This document shows positions 32,100-44,865 of a stretch of DNA of 64,000 nt, in pieces. This stretch comes from Colletotrichum lupini (taxonomy: Eukaryota; Ascomycota; Sordariomycetes; Glomerellales; Glomerellaceae): positions 496,001 to 560,000 of the forward strand of contig NC_064677.1 of NCBI RefSeq assembly GCF_023278565.1, read 5' to 3'. Within the stretch, counting starts at the first letter, position 1. Each line of letters begins with the position of its first letter. Position numbers and translations under genes: made by a program. The notes under the pieces are model-generated. The model was not told the DNA's origin. It did not search any database and saw only the letters and a program-made list of their open reading frames with translations.

Positions 32100-35000
32100 T
32101 CCATGAAGGTGAGGTATCACCACCCCCCCCCCCCTAAGAAGCAAGCTTATTAGCAGCAACTGGCACTTTTACTTCCGACTCTCTCACTGGTAACCTGTGT
32201 GCCTGTCACTGTCACACTGTTCCTCTCTCGTTCTCTCTCGTCTTTCTCGGTGTGTGTGTGTGTGTGGCACACGGATCACCCAAGTCCCTTCAGCGGCTTT
32301 CTCCCAAACCGTTCCAGTGAGTGGAAGGGAAGCAAAGACGAAAAGAGTCCAGACTTCTGATTGCAGCGGGATGTGCGAGCCGGACTTGGCAGCGAGCAGC
32401 AGGGGTGGCAAGGTACGTACTAATATTCGTGTTCACTATTCGAACACAGTATTTTAAGTAGAGATTCATCTCAGATGGTGTTTGACAAGACGAGACGAGG
32501 GACAGTCTCGCGGGAAATAGAAAAGATACGTCTCTCTCTATAGTCTTGACTCTTGACTCCTCTCGCTCAGATCACACACAGACAGACGGACAGGTGGATG
32601 TGGCGGCTGGGCATCGAGGGCCTCGAGGGCTGGAAATAGGACTTTAGCAGCTGCCACCATCTCACCACGCTCACCTTACTTCGACTCTTACTATTCGTAA
32701 CAAAGCTAGCTATGCGTGCCACGGGTCGAGCGCGGCGGCGGTGAGGCAAATGAGTTCGCTCCAACTCTTCCTAGTTTCAACTTTCAGTGAGCCAGGGGGG
32801 AGCAGTCACCCGGGTCCAGAATAATCACGGCACCTCCACCCACCATTTCATGGAAGGAAAAAAAGATTTTTCTTAGTGCGACGGCACACTCACCTTATCC
32901 GCCTGCCGCCTGCTTCATCCACCCCCACGGGTCGCCTCCTCTCCTAGGGTAAACGTGCATGGTTGAGGGGGGCCGGACTGTGTACCTACGTAGTACTGAA
33001 TGCTGTTGGAGGGTGGCCTATCGGTCTGTCGGTCTGTCGGTCTATCGCCATAGAACGTGCAGCGGCCGTGGACAGTAGACTGCGGTCTAGATCACTCCTG
33101 GTGCTAAGTCGTTCCCTCTCGGCGCGTCGACAGCTTCTAGATAGACAAAACGATGCCTAGTCCCAAGCTGTTCTGTGTGCCCAGCAATCGACAGAGACCA
33201 ACAGAGACTGAGGGTAACCCAGGAGGGAAGGTCATCTGCGTGCGGCTTCTGGATCGCAGGTCTAGGACAGGGAATTTTTGGCGTCTCGAACAGCGATGGT
33301 GACAGTCCTTCTCCAGCCAGATCCAGTGTGCTCCATGATTGACCTTGGAACCCTTGGCCTAAGGTAGGGATCGGCAAGGATGGACCGTATTTGGAGGCGC
33401 TCCCAAATCCCATTATAGGGGTCCCCTCCTCCGGCCCAGGTACGCGCCCACACCCCTCTAGGTTGCGAGTGCTGACTGGCCCAAGCTGGCTTTCTTTGCA
33501 ATCCACAAGGACACCCTCAGTGACCATCGGTGTGTCCAGGTGGTGAATTGGTTGGCTGGCATGTCGCTGCCACCGAAGGGCCGGATACATGTGTCTGCAT
33601 CCGTTGCCTGCCTGCCCGGGTGGCCTGGTGGTATTCCAGCATGACTAGACGTCTTCGGCGCACGCGGAGCTTAGAGAGCATCCGGCCTCTATTGTCACGC
33701 AACTGCAGGTAATTGCCCGTTCGAAGGGTGGTGTGCTTGTCTGGTGCTTCCTTTGCTGCCGCGTCGTCTCTGAATCAATCGGGTTCGGCTATCAACTGCC
33801 ACAATGGTGTGCTGCAGTGCTGCACACCAACTGCAGGCTGACTGCCTTAACGGTGCGAATAGGCGGGTGATCTGAAGTGTCAGAGGGTGGGTTGTTGACT
33901 GATTAACTTCCAAAGTTAGAGATGAGGTGTGGGTAGCAAGCCGCACGCCGCACACCGCACGCCGTAACCCGTATTCCACTACCCAAGCCATCCCAGCGCC
34001 TCCAACGCCGTGGTCGGCAGGCCCAAAGCCGTAAAGCCGCAAGCGTTACGCCAGTCAGTTGAGGAAGCTGATGGCTTTCTGGCCGTACAGTCGATGGGCT
34101 TTTGCCAGGGAAACAAGCTGACGAGTGTTGTTTGGTGGCTGTTTGTTCGGCTCTCATAGCTTCGAACCAGTGAGCCTGATGGCTTGTATGCTTCAATGCT
34201 TGGCTGCAGCTGTGGTCTACACTCGCGCATGCATTACTCACACAGAAGGCCTGCTCGCTCGCAGCAGCGGAGCACAAGGGGGAGGAAGCTTTGTCATGTC
34301 TCGGAAACTCGGTCAAGACTCTCGAAGGCACAGTCGAAAACGTGGGGTGCGAGGAATGGCACTGGTGATCCAGCATACAGTGTGACTGTGTATTACTGCT
34401 GCTCGCTCCCGAGTCGGAAATAGGCGAACGTGGCAGACCTCATCGGATCAGCGAGGGCAGAGGGACCAGCGTCAACCCACGCGTGCCACGGGCATGGTGT
34501 GCCAATCGAAGACGCCAATTGAGGGGCATTCTGTGGATTTGTGACGGCGGATGCGGATTGAGCGGCGATTATGTCTCGAGTCGTAGGGCAGGAGGCGAAC
34601 TGATGTGCGCTGGGAACGACTGAACAGGACACTCCGTACGTAGTTTGTCTCCGTACGGCTCTAGTGCCAGCTCCAGTGCTTCACTCCGTGTATCTGGAAG
34701 CCTCCATCGGTGCCTTTTGGTTTTTTGTTGAAGCAGGGAATCTTTGCTCGGGCATCTGGGGTGCGTGGCTCCTTGACCTCTGGAGCTGCACAACTGCAGC
34801 CGACAGTCGCAGGTCGGTCAATCAACTGCTCGATTTCTCTTCTGTCGCACAGGCTGTGTCACTGCACTGACGCAGCTCTTGGATATGGCCGAGTGTTGTG
34901 CGAGGTACTAATTGGCACAGCCAACGAGGTTCTGATGGATACGTGAGTACCTGAAATCCACAGTATACGAATGTGGCTCGGTAATCAACGTAGGATGCGT

Positions 35001-37241
35001 CACTCTTCGTAATGGCAGGTGATCTATGCTCTTGTCAGCATCAGTGAGATCTCGTGCCCTCGATTCGTCTCGATTCCCATTTCATTTGAACACCTTGGCA
35101 ATCTGAGAAAGCATTTGGTCTCTCGAGTGACACTTGGTAGCCAGGCGTGCCCAGGCAGAAGATTGGTGGTTCTGTGAGTAATAACAAGTAAATAGCGGTA
35201 TGAAGGGGGTTTGCTCATGTTGAAACCGGTATCGTCAGGCACGCATCCGCTTGAGTAGTTCTGAGTGCATGCAGGTGGTTAATTAGACGGAAGCTTGGGA
35301 GCTTGGAGGTCCACGATTGCGGTTGCGGAGTGCAGCATTGGCTGAGTTCCGCGGTCGGTGTCGGTGCTGGTGTCGGTGTGTCGTGACCCCAAGCTGACGG
35401 GAAGCTGGGGAAGCTATGCGTAGGTAAGGTGGTAAGGTGGTAAGGTAAGGTACGAAGTACATCGTGGACAGCTTCACCCCCCAAGCTACACAGTACACAG
35501 CTGACGAGGGTGGCATTTTTTTGCACATCACGGGACGAAATGTTGCGACACGGGAATCTAAAATTGAAAAACATGGGGGAATGTTGGGGCCCTTGGCGGG
35601 TGGAGGGTCCGGTAGCCGGGGGGGGACGAGGGACGAAGCCGGGCGACGATGCTTCAGCTGGGGGGAGGGAAGGCACGAACGGTACGAGACAACAGGTACC
35701 TCCCTTTGGAGGCAGGAGGGCAGGAGGCATCGTCAGGAACAGCAGGAACGGCAGGCACTCACTGGTGCTGACGGGAGGAGGCAGGAGCAGAAAGTGCGAA
35801 AAAGTGCAGGTGCGAGGTGCAAGTGCAACCGCCAACCGGAAGGAACCACGAGGCGGAAGACTTGGGGTCAGCTTCCCCGGTGTCTTACCCCCTGCTCCCG
35901 TCACCGGCTGGCCCTCCACGCCTTCCCATGGAAGCCCAAGCCTCCCATCCTGGCATCCCCCGACAAGAAAAACATGACTGGGAAAAAAAAAAAAGCAAGG
36001 TGAAGAAGGTGAGGTGAGACCCCAAGGTGAGAACAGGTGAGCAGCCACAGCCTTCCCCGTGTCCCAAACAGGACTAGCCTCTCCTCAACTCCCGACCGAA
36101 CATTTCTATTTTCAATGCAGCCGTCAGCCATCCAATTTACACACAGATTTGATCCAGATTTCCAAAGTGAATCAATATTGGATCCCACATTATTGTTCTA
36201 GGTAGGCCCCCTCAAATTTTTGACACTTTCGACACTTTCCGTGTGCATTGCTTGTTTCCTCCGTGAGTCGTGACAACATCCCGTCCCCCGTGGCCAATCT
36301 CGATTCCCTTTCCATCTCTTGACTCACCTTCATCTCTCACTCCCTTCCATTCTGCGCCAACTTCCCTGCACCCTCGTGCTACGGTGTTGCGGTGCTTCAC
36401 TGCAACTTTTAACCTGGAGTAACCTGTGGCTGCTGCCGCTACTGCTGCACTCCCACCACCCACGTCAATTCGTCTCACCGTGACCTGCGTTGCATTCTTA
36501 ACCCCCCCGACCTGGCCTGGTGCTCTCACCTGACCAGATCCAATTTGTCGGTCCCTGGCCGAATGTCACCCTGACGCCAAAAAAATTCCGTCTCCCCCCC
36601 AAACTTGGGATTCACTTTACTCAAACTCCGCGACCATCCCACGCTCCCACGCCCTCTCCCACGCTCTCAATCAACAGCCTGCAGTTACCCGAGTCTCCGA
36701 CCCCTCGGCCGACATCGCTCTCTACGGTTAGCCTCCAAGAATTCAACCAACCTTGGAGCCGAATCCAGACCTGGAACGCAACTCGCCTCGCCTCGCCTCA
36801 CACACCGCTCTCTCACCTGGCCGCTGCGGCGCCGTCCAGTATCATCGCCCCGCGGTGCATTGCCAGCAGCACCCGGAACCACCACAACTGACGCCCAAGT
36901 TCACCAACAATAGCACAGGCGTTCAAGCATCGCCCAAGCCTGGCCTGGCCTGGCCCGGCCTGTCACCCATACCTATCCTTCTCTCTCCCTCCGGTGTTCG
37001 CCCTGTGGTCCGACACCCATCTATCTGGACAAACTCAGTCACAGACCCAACCCCGACCGCCCCGACACACGCTCAAACCCGAGTCCACGTATGCGCCCAT
37101 AAGCAAAAGACGAGTCTAGACTGCCCGGCGGCCAGCACAAGCACTGAGTCTCGAGTCTGCACCGCTCTCTCTCGTCCCTCCATCCCAAAACACGTCGCAG
37201 AACAACATGTCCTGACTTCGTCTGCCGTCCCCTGCCGAGTC
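32100..37241. other. Gene-poor 5.1 kb region
   Basis: I see no supported gene. The region contains a C12 run (32123-32134), a GT dinucleotide array near 32250, a TCGGTCTG array near 33021-33047 and a GGTAAGGT array near 35430-35455. Open frames of up to 277 codons (35215-36048 minus) translate to Pro/Phe/Ser-rich, pattern-free strings on the strand opposite G-rich sequence. The last 700 bases before SLX1 are C-rich, like long fungal 5' leaders. Confidence 0.5.
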
Positions 37242-38435
37242 ATGCCCGTCCAGTCCAAGCCCATCCCCGCCCTCTACACGGTGTACATCCTCCGTTCCAC
37301 CGTACGCCACGCGTCTCTCTACATCGGCTCGACGCCCAACCCCCCGCGCCGTCTGAAGCAGCACAATGGCGAGGCCCGCGGCGGCGCTGTTCGCACCTCT
37401 CGTCTAAGCCTACGGCCCTGGGAGATGGTGGGGCTGGTATCCGGCTTCCCGGGCATGGTTGCTGCTCTAAAGTTTGAGTATGATCTCCGTCCCGTTCACG
37501 ATCCACCTTGACCTTGAGGCTGTTTCCCTCTTATCATGCTTCCAAGCATGCTCTCAAGCAAGGTGCTCTGCTTCAGATGATGTTTCCCCGCTCCTCCTCC
37601 CCACCACCCCCCTAGCTTGCACATGCTCAGGTTCTCCTGCATGTCTAGATTTTGCATATTGCACCATTTCGATTTGATTTGATTTGATTTGATATCACAT
37701 TCTGTATCAACATCAACCTTCTCAACCATACGCTGACAAAGGAACAACAGATGGGCGTTGACGAACCCACATTTGTCTCTGCATATACCCTCCACGTCTC
37801 GCATCACCGTCTCAAACGGAGTAAAGAAGAATGGACGTCCCCGCCGACCTCGTGCTAGCCTCTCCTCGATATTGTCCAATCTACAGCTCCTGCTAGGAGT
37901 ACCGAGCTTCCGTCGGTGGCCGCTTACACTACACTTCTTTGCAAAGGATGTACACAAAGCATGGGTTTCCTCCTCTACCAAGTCAACCGAGCCTCTGCGA
38001 AACACCCTCAACATAGTCACCGACTTCGGCCCCGACCCCGCCGCATCTTCAGACGACGTCGCTTGGGGCATCCATGCCTTGCCTGTGGACTACACGCACA
38101 TGAAGCCATACATTGAAAAAGCACAGTCCATCATCGCCTTTGAAAGAGAGGGCAGCTGTGTAGTCTGCAAAGAGGCACTACCTCACGGTCAGGGATTACA
38201 CGCCGTGTGTCCAAACGAGTCCTGTGAGGCTGTCGGGCATCTTTCATGCTGGAGTCGTCATATGCTCCACCATGAAGAGGATCGAGAAGTGGTCGTCCCT
38301 ATTCAGGGCCGTTGCCCACAATGTGGGGGCCACATTCAGTGGGTCGATATGATGAAAGAATTGTCACTACGGGAAAGGGGTGCGAAAGAAGTCGAGGCTC
38401 TTATGACAGTGAAGAAGAGGCGAACGAAGACTTGA
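37242..38435 (+). CDS. SLX1: Structure-specific endonuclease subunit SLX1 (306 aa, 2 exons)
   Basis: Exons are 37242-37477 and 37751-38435. The 273-nt intron (GTATGA...CAACAG) falls inside the conserved block [15 protein letters not shown]. The N-terminal GIY-YIG nuclease domain shows YTVYILRS...[19 protein letters not shown], with catalytic Tyr and Arg and the Glu in KFEW. The C-terminal RING-type zinc domain begins [13 protein letters not shown] and continues [15 protein letters not shown]...[16 protein letters not shown]. Known SLX1 pairs with SLX4 to cut branched DNA such as Holliday junctions and replication forks. Length matches fungal orthologues. The intron contains an ATTTG pentanucleotide array (about 37669-37693). 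Confidence 0.93.
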
Positions 38436-41400
38436 TAAGATCCACGTGGGTCTCTGTGTCAAACACGGATCTGCAAGATCCATCTGCGAGATAACATCTT
38501 TTCGGCCCACAAAGCCTGTTTCTCCCAAATGCTGCGAGTCAGCCTGGGTCTCTACGAACCAGACGGCCAGCGTCGAATTTTTCGCATTGTCGTCATACCA
38601 GTGGAGTTCTACATTTGCGGTAATATCGAACTGTTTTCACATCTCGGCTACTGTCGATTCGGAGTGTTGAGAGCGAGCATCGCTTGGGGCTCTGAGGGTT
38701 GGTCTAGAAGCGATTCTGCATGCAAATACGTTTGCCCAATTCTGCAAGCTCAATGGAAAGCTTGGATTGTTGTGCATCTCCGCAGGCTTGCCCTGACTAT
38801 TGCGTACGCTGCGTTCTGGCTAAAGTCTAACGTTCGGGAAACCCACCCCAACAGTGCTGGAACGCACCGTTGAGGTTGGTTCGGGAAAGTTGACCATCCA
38901 GACTACGCCCAACGCGATGCACATAGCCGGATGCAAATAGCTTCGGGCGGTGTATGAACGCGGATAATCCAGCATCGTTTCTCGGCATGTCTGGCTCGAG
39001 AAAAGGTCAGACACTGAGCTGGCGCGAGGCTGGTGACGGCCTGGGGATCTGCGACACCGGTAGACTCTGACGCCACCATCGAAGACAGCGCGACCAGCTC
39101 CCGAGAGCTGCGGCCGCAACCATGGGCCTGATGGGCAACAAAGGGGTCGACTAGCTCAGAGTCTTGTTTTCCATGGCATGGCCTAAATTGTCAATCTGGC
39201 CCGAGAGCGACCACGCCGAGGCCCTAGTAGCTGTGATATTCTCGTTATCCGACTTGGCTCTGGCGGGATAGTAGTGCATAGATGTCTGTACCATGAAATT
39301 GAAATCGGATTATGTCTTACCTATGAGCTCTTTGCGTGCTTCCGTACTGCATATAGATATGGTTCGATTGAATGTGATCTACAAGAAACCTGCTCAACCC
39401 GTAGCCAGATTGTATCTCAGTCTCACTGTTTGTGAAACCACATCGGTCTTGAACCACCATTACAGGTCGAATAACGAGATTGAATCGTCGTGTCCGATGT
39501 CAGTCTGGTAAGTTTACTTTGATGTCTCCGTAATTTACAGACTTGGTCGATGCTGGGTCTGCACTCCCGCGAAACCGGAACTGTGAGAGTACGCCAGGAA
39601 TCGTGCTCACATCAGTGAGAGCCGTGAGCTACTTTGAGCTCTCCCTCATCAACTCCATGACTGGCTAGCAATCCTGTGAAGCTCTGTGCGAGGCCTCGCC
39701 ATGCCAAAACTAAAGAGAATGTGCCATTATTGTCAGTATGTATGCTTGACCGCGTACGACGTGTTCTCATGGGATCGAGCGAGCGAGCTACAGGGCATGG
39801 TATTTCTGGTCTGACTAGAGAGACAGAGAGAGAGAGAGAGAGAGAGTGGGAACCCAGAGTCGGAAGTCCGACGATGCCCAAGTGGTTTCGTACTAAATCA
39901 TTGCCGGACTACGATGCTCTAGTAATCATCTCTCCGAGTTGAACCGTGACACCATCTCATCGATAGAAAGAGATATGCACAAGAAATTCGCAATGACAAT
40001 GGCTGATCTTGGTGATGTCCCCTGAATCTTTCTGCTTTTCAAGAGAAGAGCCCCTTGGACTCTAGAATAAGAGGTGGGAAATCTCCTGAGGAGGCGTTGG
40101 CCTCATAAAGCTCATCCCACTTTCCTAGACGTACACGGGTTGTTACACGTCCAACTTACGAAGTAGAAGATCACTGTCCTCGCAGCAAGCTAGGCTCCAT
40201 ATGCCCGCTCCACCTCAGAGCTGTGAAGGAACCTCTTAAGGAAGAAGGGGTGTTGTCTACGTAGTCGGTAGACCTTAAAGCCATGTCTGGCAGGCATGTC
40301 TCCTAGACTTTAAAGAATTTGGGAGTATAGGGGTGATTCTCGTCTGTGGCCATTGCTTCTTTGAGTTTGGAAAGAAGCTGAAGAGTTACGGTCAGAAGCA
40401 GATGAAGCAGCTCGAAGAGAAGACATTGAATGGGACCGCAATCCCGACACAGACTTGATCTCTCCGAAACCGAATCTCGCTCTCCGTTCTAACGGAGCAT
40501 ATGACGTCTTAAGCGAAGCAGTGTCTTGTAGATATGAGCTGCTCAGTCCCGGGCCACAAGCCCAAGGAACGCCAACTGCATAAGATACACGGTCCAGCTC
40601 TCCGAATGAATGATATAGACCCAGGCGACTGAGTACAGAGAACATCAGTCGTCTCGGTATGAGCCAGGAGGTTCTTCTTGCCATCGTGGACGATTCCGAA
40701 TATGCTGTTCAAACGAACCACCCCAATTAAATGAACGCAACAGTGGTTTCAAAGAGAGCCCCGTGAGCATAGGTACAGATTGTGAGCTTCAAGGTGCAAG
40801 CCCATCATGAATTCAGGCTCCAGGCTATGTCTTGCGGAAGTTGTTGAATGTAGAGCGGCATCTGGCCAATCTCATAGGCAATAATCACTTGTAGTTTTGT
40901 GTGTGTGGTTTCCCCTGAGCCGTTTCGCTCAAGACGAAGAGAACTTACAAGAGGCCAATGTCAATTGTGTCTCCAGCATGCTACTTTCCGTGTCTAGCTA
41001 CACCACCAGCCATCACGAGTGCCTATATCGCAACATTGCAATGTCTCGTACCTTTAAACTCTAATTTTCATATGAAACTTCATGTTGATGTCCAGTTGTC
41101 TGTTCCAGTTGCAGTAAATATCTGCATCTAAATCATTAATAAAGGGGCATTTTGCAATGACATGGAGAACAAGCAGACTAGTTCAGTATTTCCAGGCAGA
41201 AACGTGAATTATTTGGGTATGCGAAAATCACTGTCAGCCTGATCTTATCGATCTGGCCTACGGATAATAGCTACTCCATCTGGATTGCGCCTACTTTGTT
41301 TTAGATGCAGGAAAGAGGTGGTTTACATGAGAATAATTATGATGATCAACCGAGGGAAGCATAATCAGTTTCTCTGAATGTTGGTATCTAGCAGTCCTTG

Positions 41401-44400
41401 GTGGCCGATAGTTAATGATACTCAGAACAGGTTGAGAGATACTATTTTCTTTCTTGCTCGCGTATGTTAGAACTTCAACATGATTTCTGTGCAGTGTCTC
41501 AACAATGCTGGGGGTATTAACCCTCTAGACTCTTTTCATAAGTGTATGAATGGCCGAAGAGAATCTGCCTCAGAGATAGATGGCGGGTCTGCTGTAGGTC
41601 TCATCGTCACCTCTGGCTTAATATTCAGCCGTGATCAACGTTGTCTACTGAGCTGACTGGTCATTCTTGATAGAGTCACAAATGGGAGCCTTCTAAACAA
41701 TCTCCAATAGGCGTGCCACGGATCAAGGAACTAGACAGACAATCTTGGCGGGACTTGTCAATCATCTTCTTGATAAAATTATGTTGGTAATGTGAAAAGA
41801 ATATTCAATCTATTCTGCCAAAGCTGCCGGGATCACGAGATCCTCTTTAAAATCAGTCTTTGACGTCACCTAAGCGTGCAAAGCGACTTCCATCTCCTTT
41901 ATCCATCTCATTTCTCATTATCATCATGCTCAAGACTCGAGGTTCGCGCGAGTTCGTTGTGATCTCTGCTTGTCATTCTCTACTTTCTCAACGAGCCCTG
42001 ATATGAGATTTTACTTCTGAGAAAGGTACACGACGTGAGCTTAACTTAAACTACATTTCGTGAAGATATCATTCTGGTGATAATCAGTCGTGATATCAGG
42101 AGTTGGCGGATGACTAAGCCGCAGTGGTCGTCAAATTTTGTGCAGGTCATCTGAGGAAAGAACAAAGGAGAAAAAAAAAACAATCAGAGAATGCTAAAAC
42201 TGAGTCGCCCGTCCAGCGCCCGCCCCCGCAAGCAGGGATGAACCTCGCCCTTGAACCGATCTGGGACGTCAGGGTGGGTTTCTCCAACGTCATACTGTCG
42301 TGATTGGCTCGCTAAGCGATTGATATTGGCGTCCCCCTGTTGAGTCAGCGCGCGATATCAGATGTTGGTTTCTTGTGCATGGGAAAAGAGTGGGCGTGCA
42401 GCAAAGTCTCGTGGTCCGTGGCACTGTATCCTTTTGCCTCAGACCCAGGCAAGCCAGGCATTCACCTTAGCCAGGGCATGCCGTCCTGGCAGGGCAGAGT
42501 TTAGGCGTTTAGACGCAACACTGAAATGCAGCAGTGGCAAAACTGTCACAGGCTGGACAATCGGAGACAAAATGGTGCAAATTCAGTAAGGCAATATGAC
42601 TTCTCGAGGAATCCCATGTACAGAATTCCGTACTGCCAAGTGTAGCCTCGAAATGCCATCCGAAGCACGCAAGGCTCGGATGTCGGAATGACAGCGCTGG
42701 CGATGCATCAACGACTTGCATGCATCCTTCTGGTCTAGATGACGATGCGCCAATCACTGGAGACAAGACGTACGGCAATTGAGGGATGGCCCTGTTACGA
42801 ATGTTCGGTCGATGATCGAGAGCAATTCCAGGCTTTTCACTTAGCCCTGGGCGATGCGGAGGTTTTGCGGCCGTGCACTCCAAACCAAACGATTCATGGG
42901 CCGGCATTTGCGACGTCTTCGGGCACTGCTGCGATTAATTGTGTGCGAGCGCGCGCGCGAGTGTGTGTGTGTGTGTGTCTGATGTCGCATGTCGACCGAC
43001 TTGGATGTCAGGATTGGGGGCCATGTACCAGTGTACATGAGGACGGTCGGACCACAATGTACCTCGGACTAAAGACCGTAAAATGACACCAGGACAAGTG
43101 CATCCTACTCTCTTCCGCCCGTCATCAAAGGGAAGCAGGAGGCTTAGCCGGGGAACTAATGGATCGCTCCCTTTGAAGGGTAAAGTCATATTGGCCGTCA
43201 AGTAATGCCAGCCGAGCATCCAGATCAACAGAGTCGCTTGGTTTGATCTTGGTTGACTGTTACTAGCATGGTCCTGGTATGGATTCGAGGGGTCGTCAGG
43301 AACAGACGATGATATTGGTAGACAGACAGTCTTCTGTGGTTGGGCCAGGATGCTTGTCAGCTCAGGCTTCTGTTGGTGAGGGAGGGAGAGCGACTCCGTG
43401 GACGTCATGGAAGAGGCACCTGAGGAAGTACCGTGTACTTCCAGTGGGTGGCCGACGTCCAGTTCGGACCCACTTGTAGTGGGATTTTGCACCGACAGAC
43501 GTGAGCTGTCCCTTCCGTTCCGCCCTTGGTCACCCTCGCACCTGCCGTTCGACGGTCGTCCTTCTTCCTCAAGTTGAGGTACCTTGGCAGGACCCGTGGA
43601 ACTTCCGTCCCCGTCGGTGCCTGCCTGTCGCACCCTCTGCGCTTTCCTCTCTTAGCTCTCACCAGATGCATGTATTTTCCTCAATTTCTGCTGTTGGTTT
43701 AGACTTTTGCAGAGGTACCTTATTGAGCAGATAAAGTAGTCAGAATATTGAAAAAAAAAGACAATGAAAAACACAAGCTCTCGTTATTTCAATCGCTACT
43801 GCTATCGCTACACTACGGGTGCGATGCCGATGCATGTTGTCCACGTCCCATGTCTACTCCCACACATTGCATCGCACCTGCCTTGCAAGTTGCCGCGCCT
43901 GGCCTTGCCATTTTCCTCTTGGACGCACCAGCACAGCACATTTACTTCAGGTCCCATTTCCGTCCATGTTCGCCCACCCCAAGCAGTTACCTCCAGGTAC
44001 GGAGTAGGTAGGTACCTCGAACCCAAACCTGCCCGTGCATCTTTCCTGACCTGAGGTTCCCTCTCTTTCCTCCCACGTTGCCGGCCATCTCCATCTCTTC
44101 TAAGGTAGGTACTCGCTTTTCCCCGTTCATTCGGTTCTTTCCCTTCTGCGTCCACTTCCATGTCCGTCCACCCGGCCCGCCGTTCAGTTCCTATCCACAC
44201 CACAACCGACCTGCACCTTCCCTTTCCCTTCCCTCACCTTTATCCACACTTCCCACTTCACATCGTTTCCTCCCCCCAAACCCCAGCTTCCCTCCTACAT
44301 CTCATTCTCATGACTCGGATCCTCTCCTAATCCGGTCATCAAAAGGTGCTGAAGACTCTCGCTCGTAACATATCGCTTGTGCGCCATCACCATTCAATCT

Positions 44401-44865
44401 TCCATTGTATGCAACCACACATGGTAGGTACCAAACGCCTCCCCCAAACCCCAGCTTCTTTGCTTGTCGCCGCTAGGTACCCCGTTGGTCACCCGCATCT
44501 TTAGCCTTTAGCTTTTCCACCGCACCATTATATCTGACATATCCCGCTCACCCCCCAGATCATACTCTCCCTCGCAACCGATCTCTGTCTGATGCGCTTT
44601 ATCCAGTGACGACTCTCGAAGCAACAAATTCGTCGATCCATCGAACCGCGTCTATATTCTCACCGGCGAAAACCAACCTCTAGGATCTGTCATGCGACAA
44701 TATCCATAGCCCGCCCGTCTACATCCGCTCGAATGATCTCTCACGGAATCCGCCGTCTACCCGAATACCTGTGACTGCGACAGAACCGAAAACCGTCGAT
44801 CGTTCTTCACCTCAACCCGCCATTGTGCCTGTTCCACAGGTCTATCTGCAATCCCTATCTGCAGT
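38436..44865. other. Gene-poor 6.4 kb region
   Basis: No intact gene was recognised apart from a possible decayed frame near 40.1-40.7 kb (listed separately). Short arrays occur: GA near 39832-39846, and GC then GT near 42948-42978. The last 900 bases are C/T-rich with repeated GGTAGGTA words and probably include the long leader of the KDM5 gene. Frames such as 42935-43633 minus have no domain signature. Confidence 0.5.
40139..40728 (+). pseudogene. Possible decayed coding frame, unknown family
   Basis: Within 40365-40728 one frame reads as a normal, charged protein (LRSEADEAARREDIEWDRNP, later ENISRLGMSQEVLLAIVDDS) broken by a TAA at 40581 and a TGA at 40611. A second protein-like stretch (EVEDHCPRSKLGSICPLHLR) lies upstream in another frame at 40139-40264. 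The opposite strand shows a Ser/Arg-rich shadow. I do not recognise the family. It could equally be chance or exons of a gene whose joins I cannot see. Confidence 0.25.

Noticed and set aside
35215..36048. 277-codon minus-strand open frame
   Set aside because: Pro/Phe/Ser-rich translation produced by G-rich plus-strand sequence, no domain, no splice logic, and competing frames of similar length on the other strand.
42935..43633. 232-codon minus-strand frame
   Set aside because: Low-information Ser/Thr/His composition including a translated GT dinucleotide array; no domain or conserved start.
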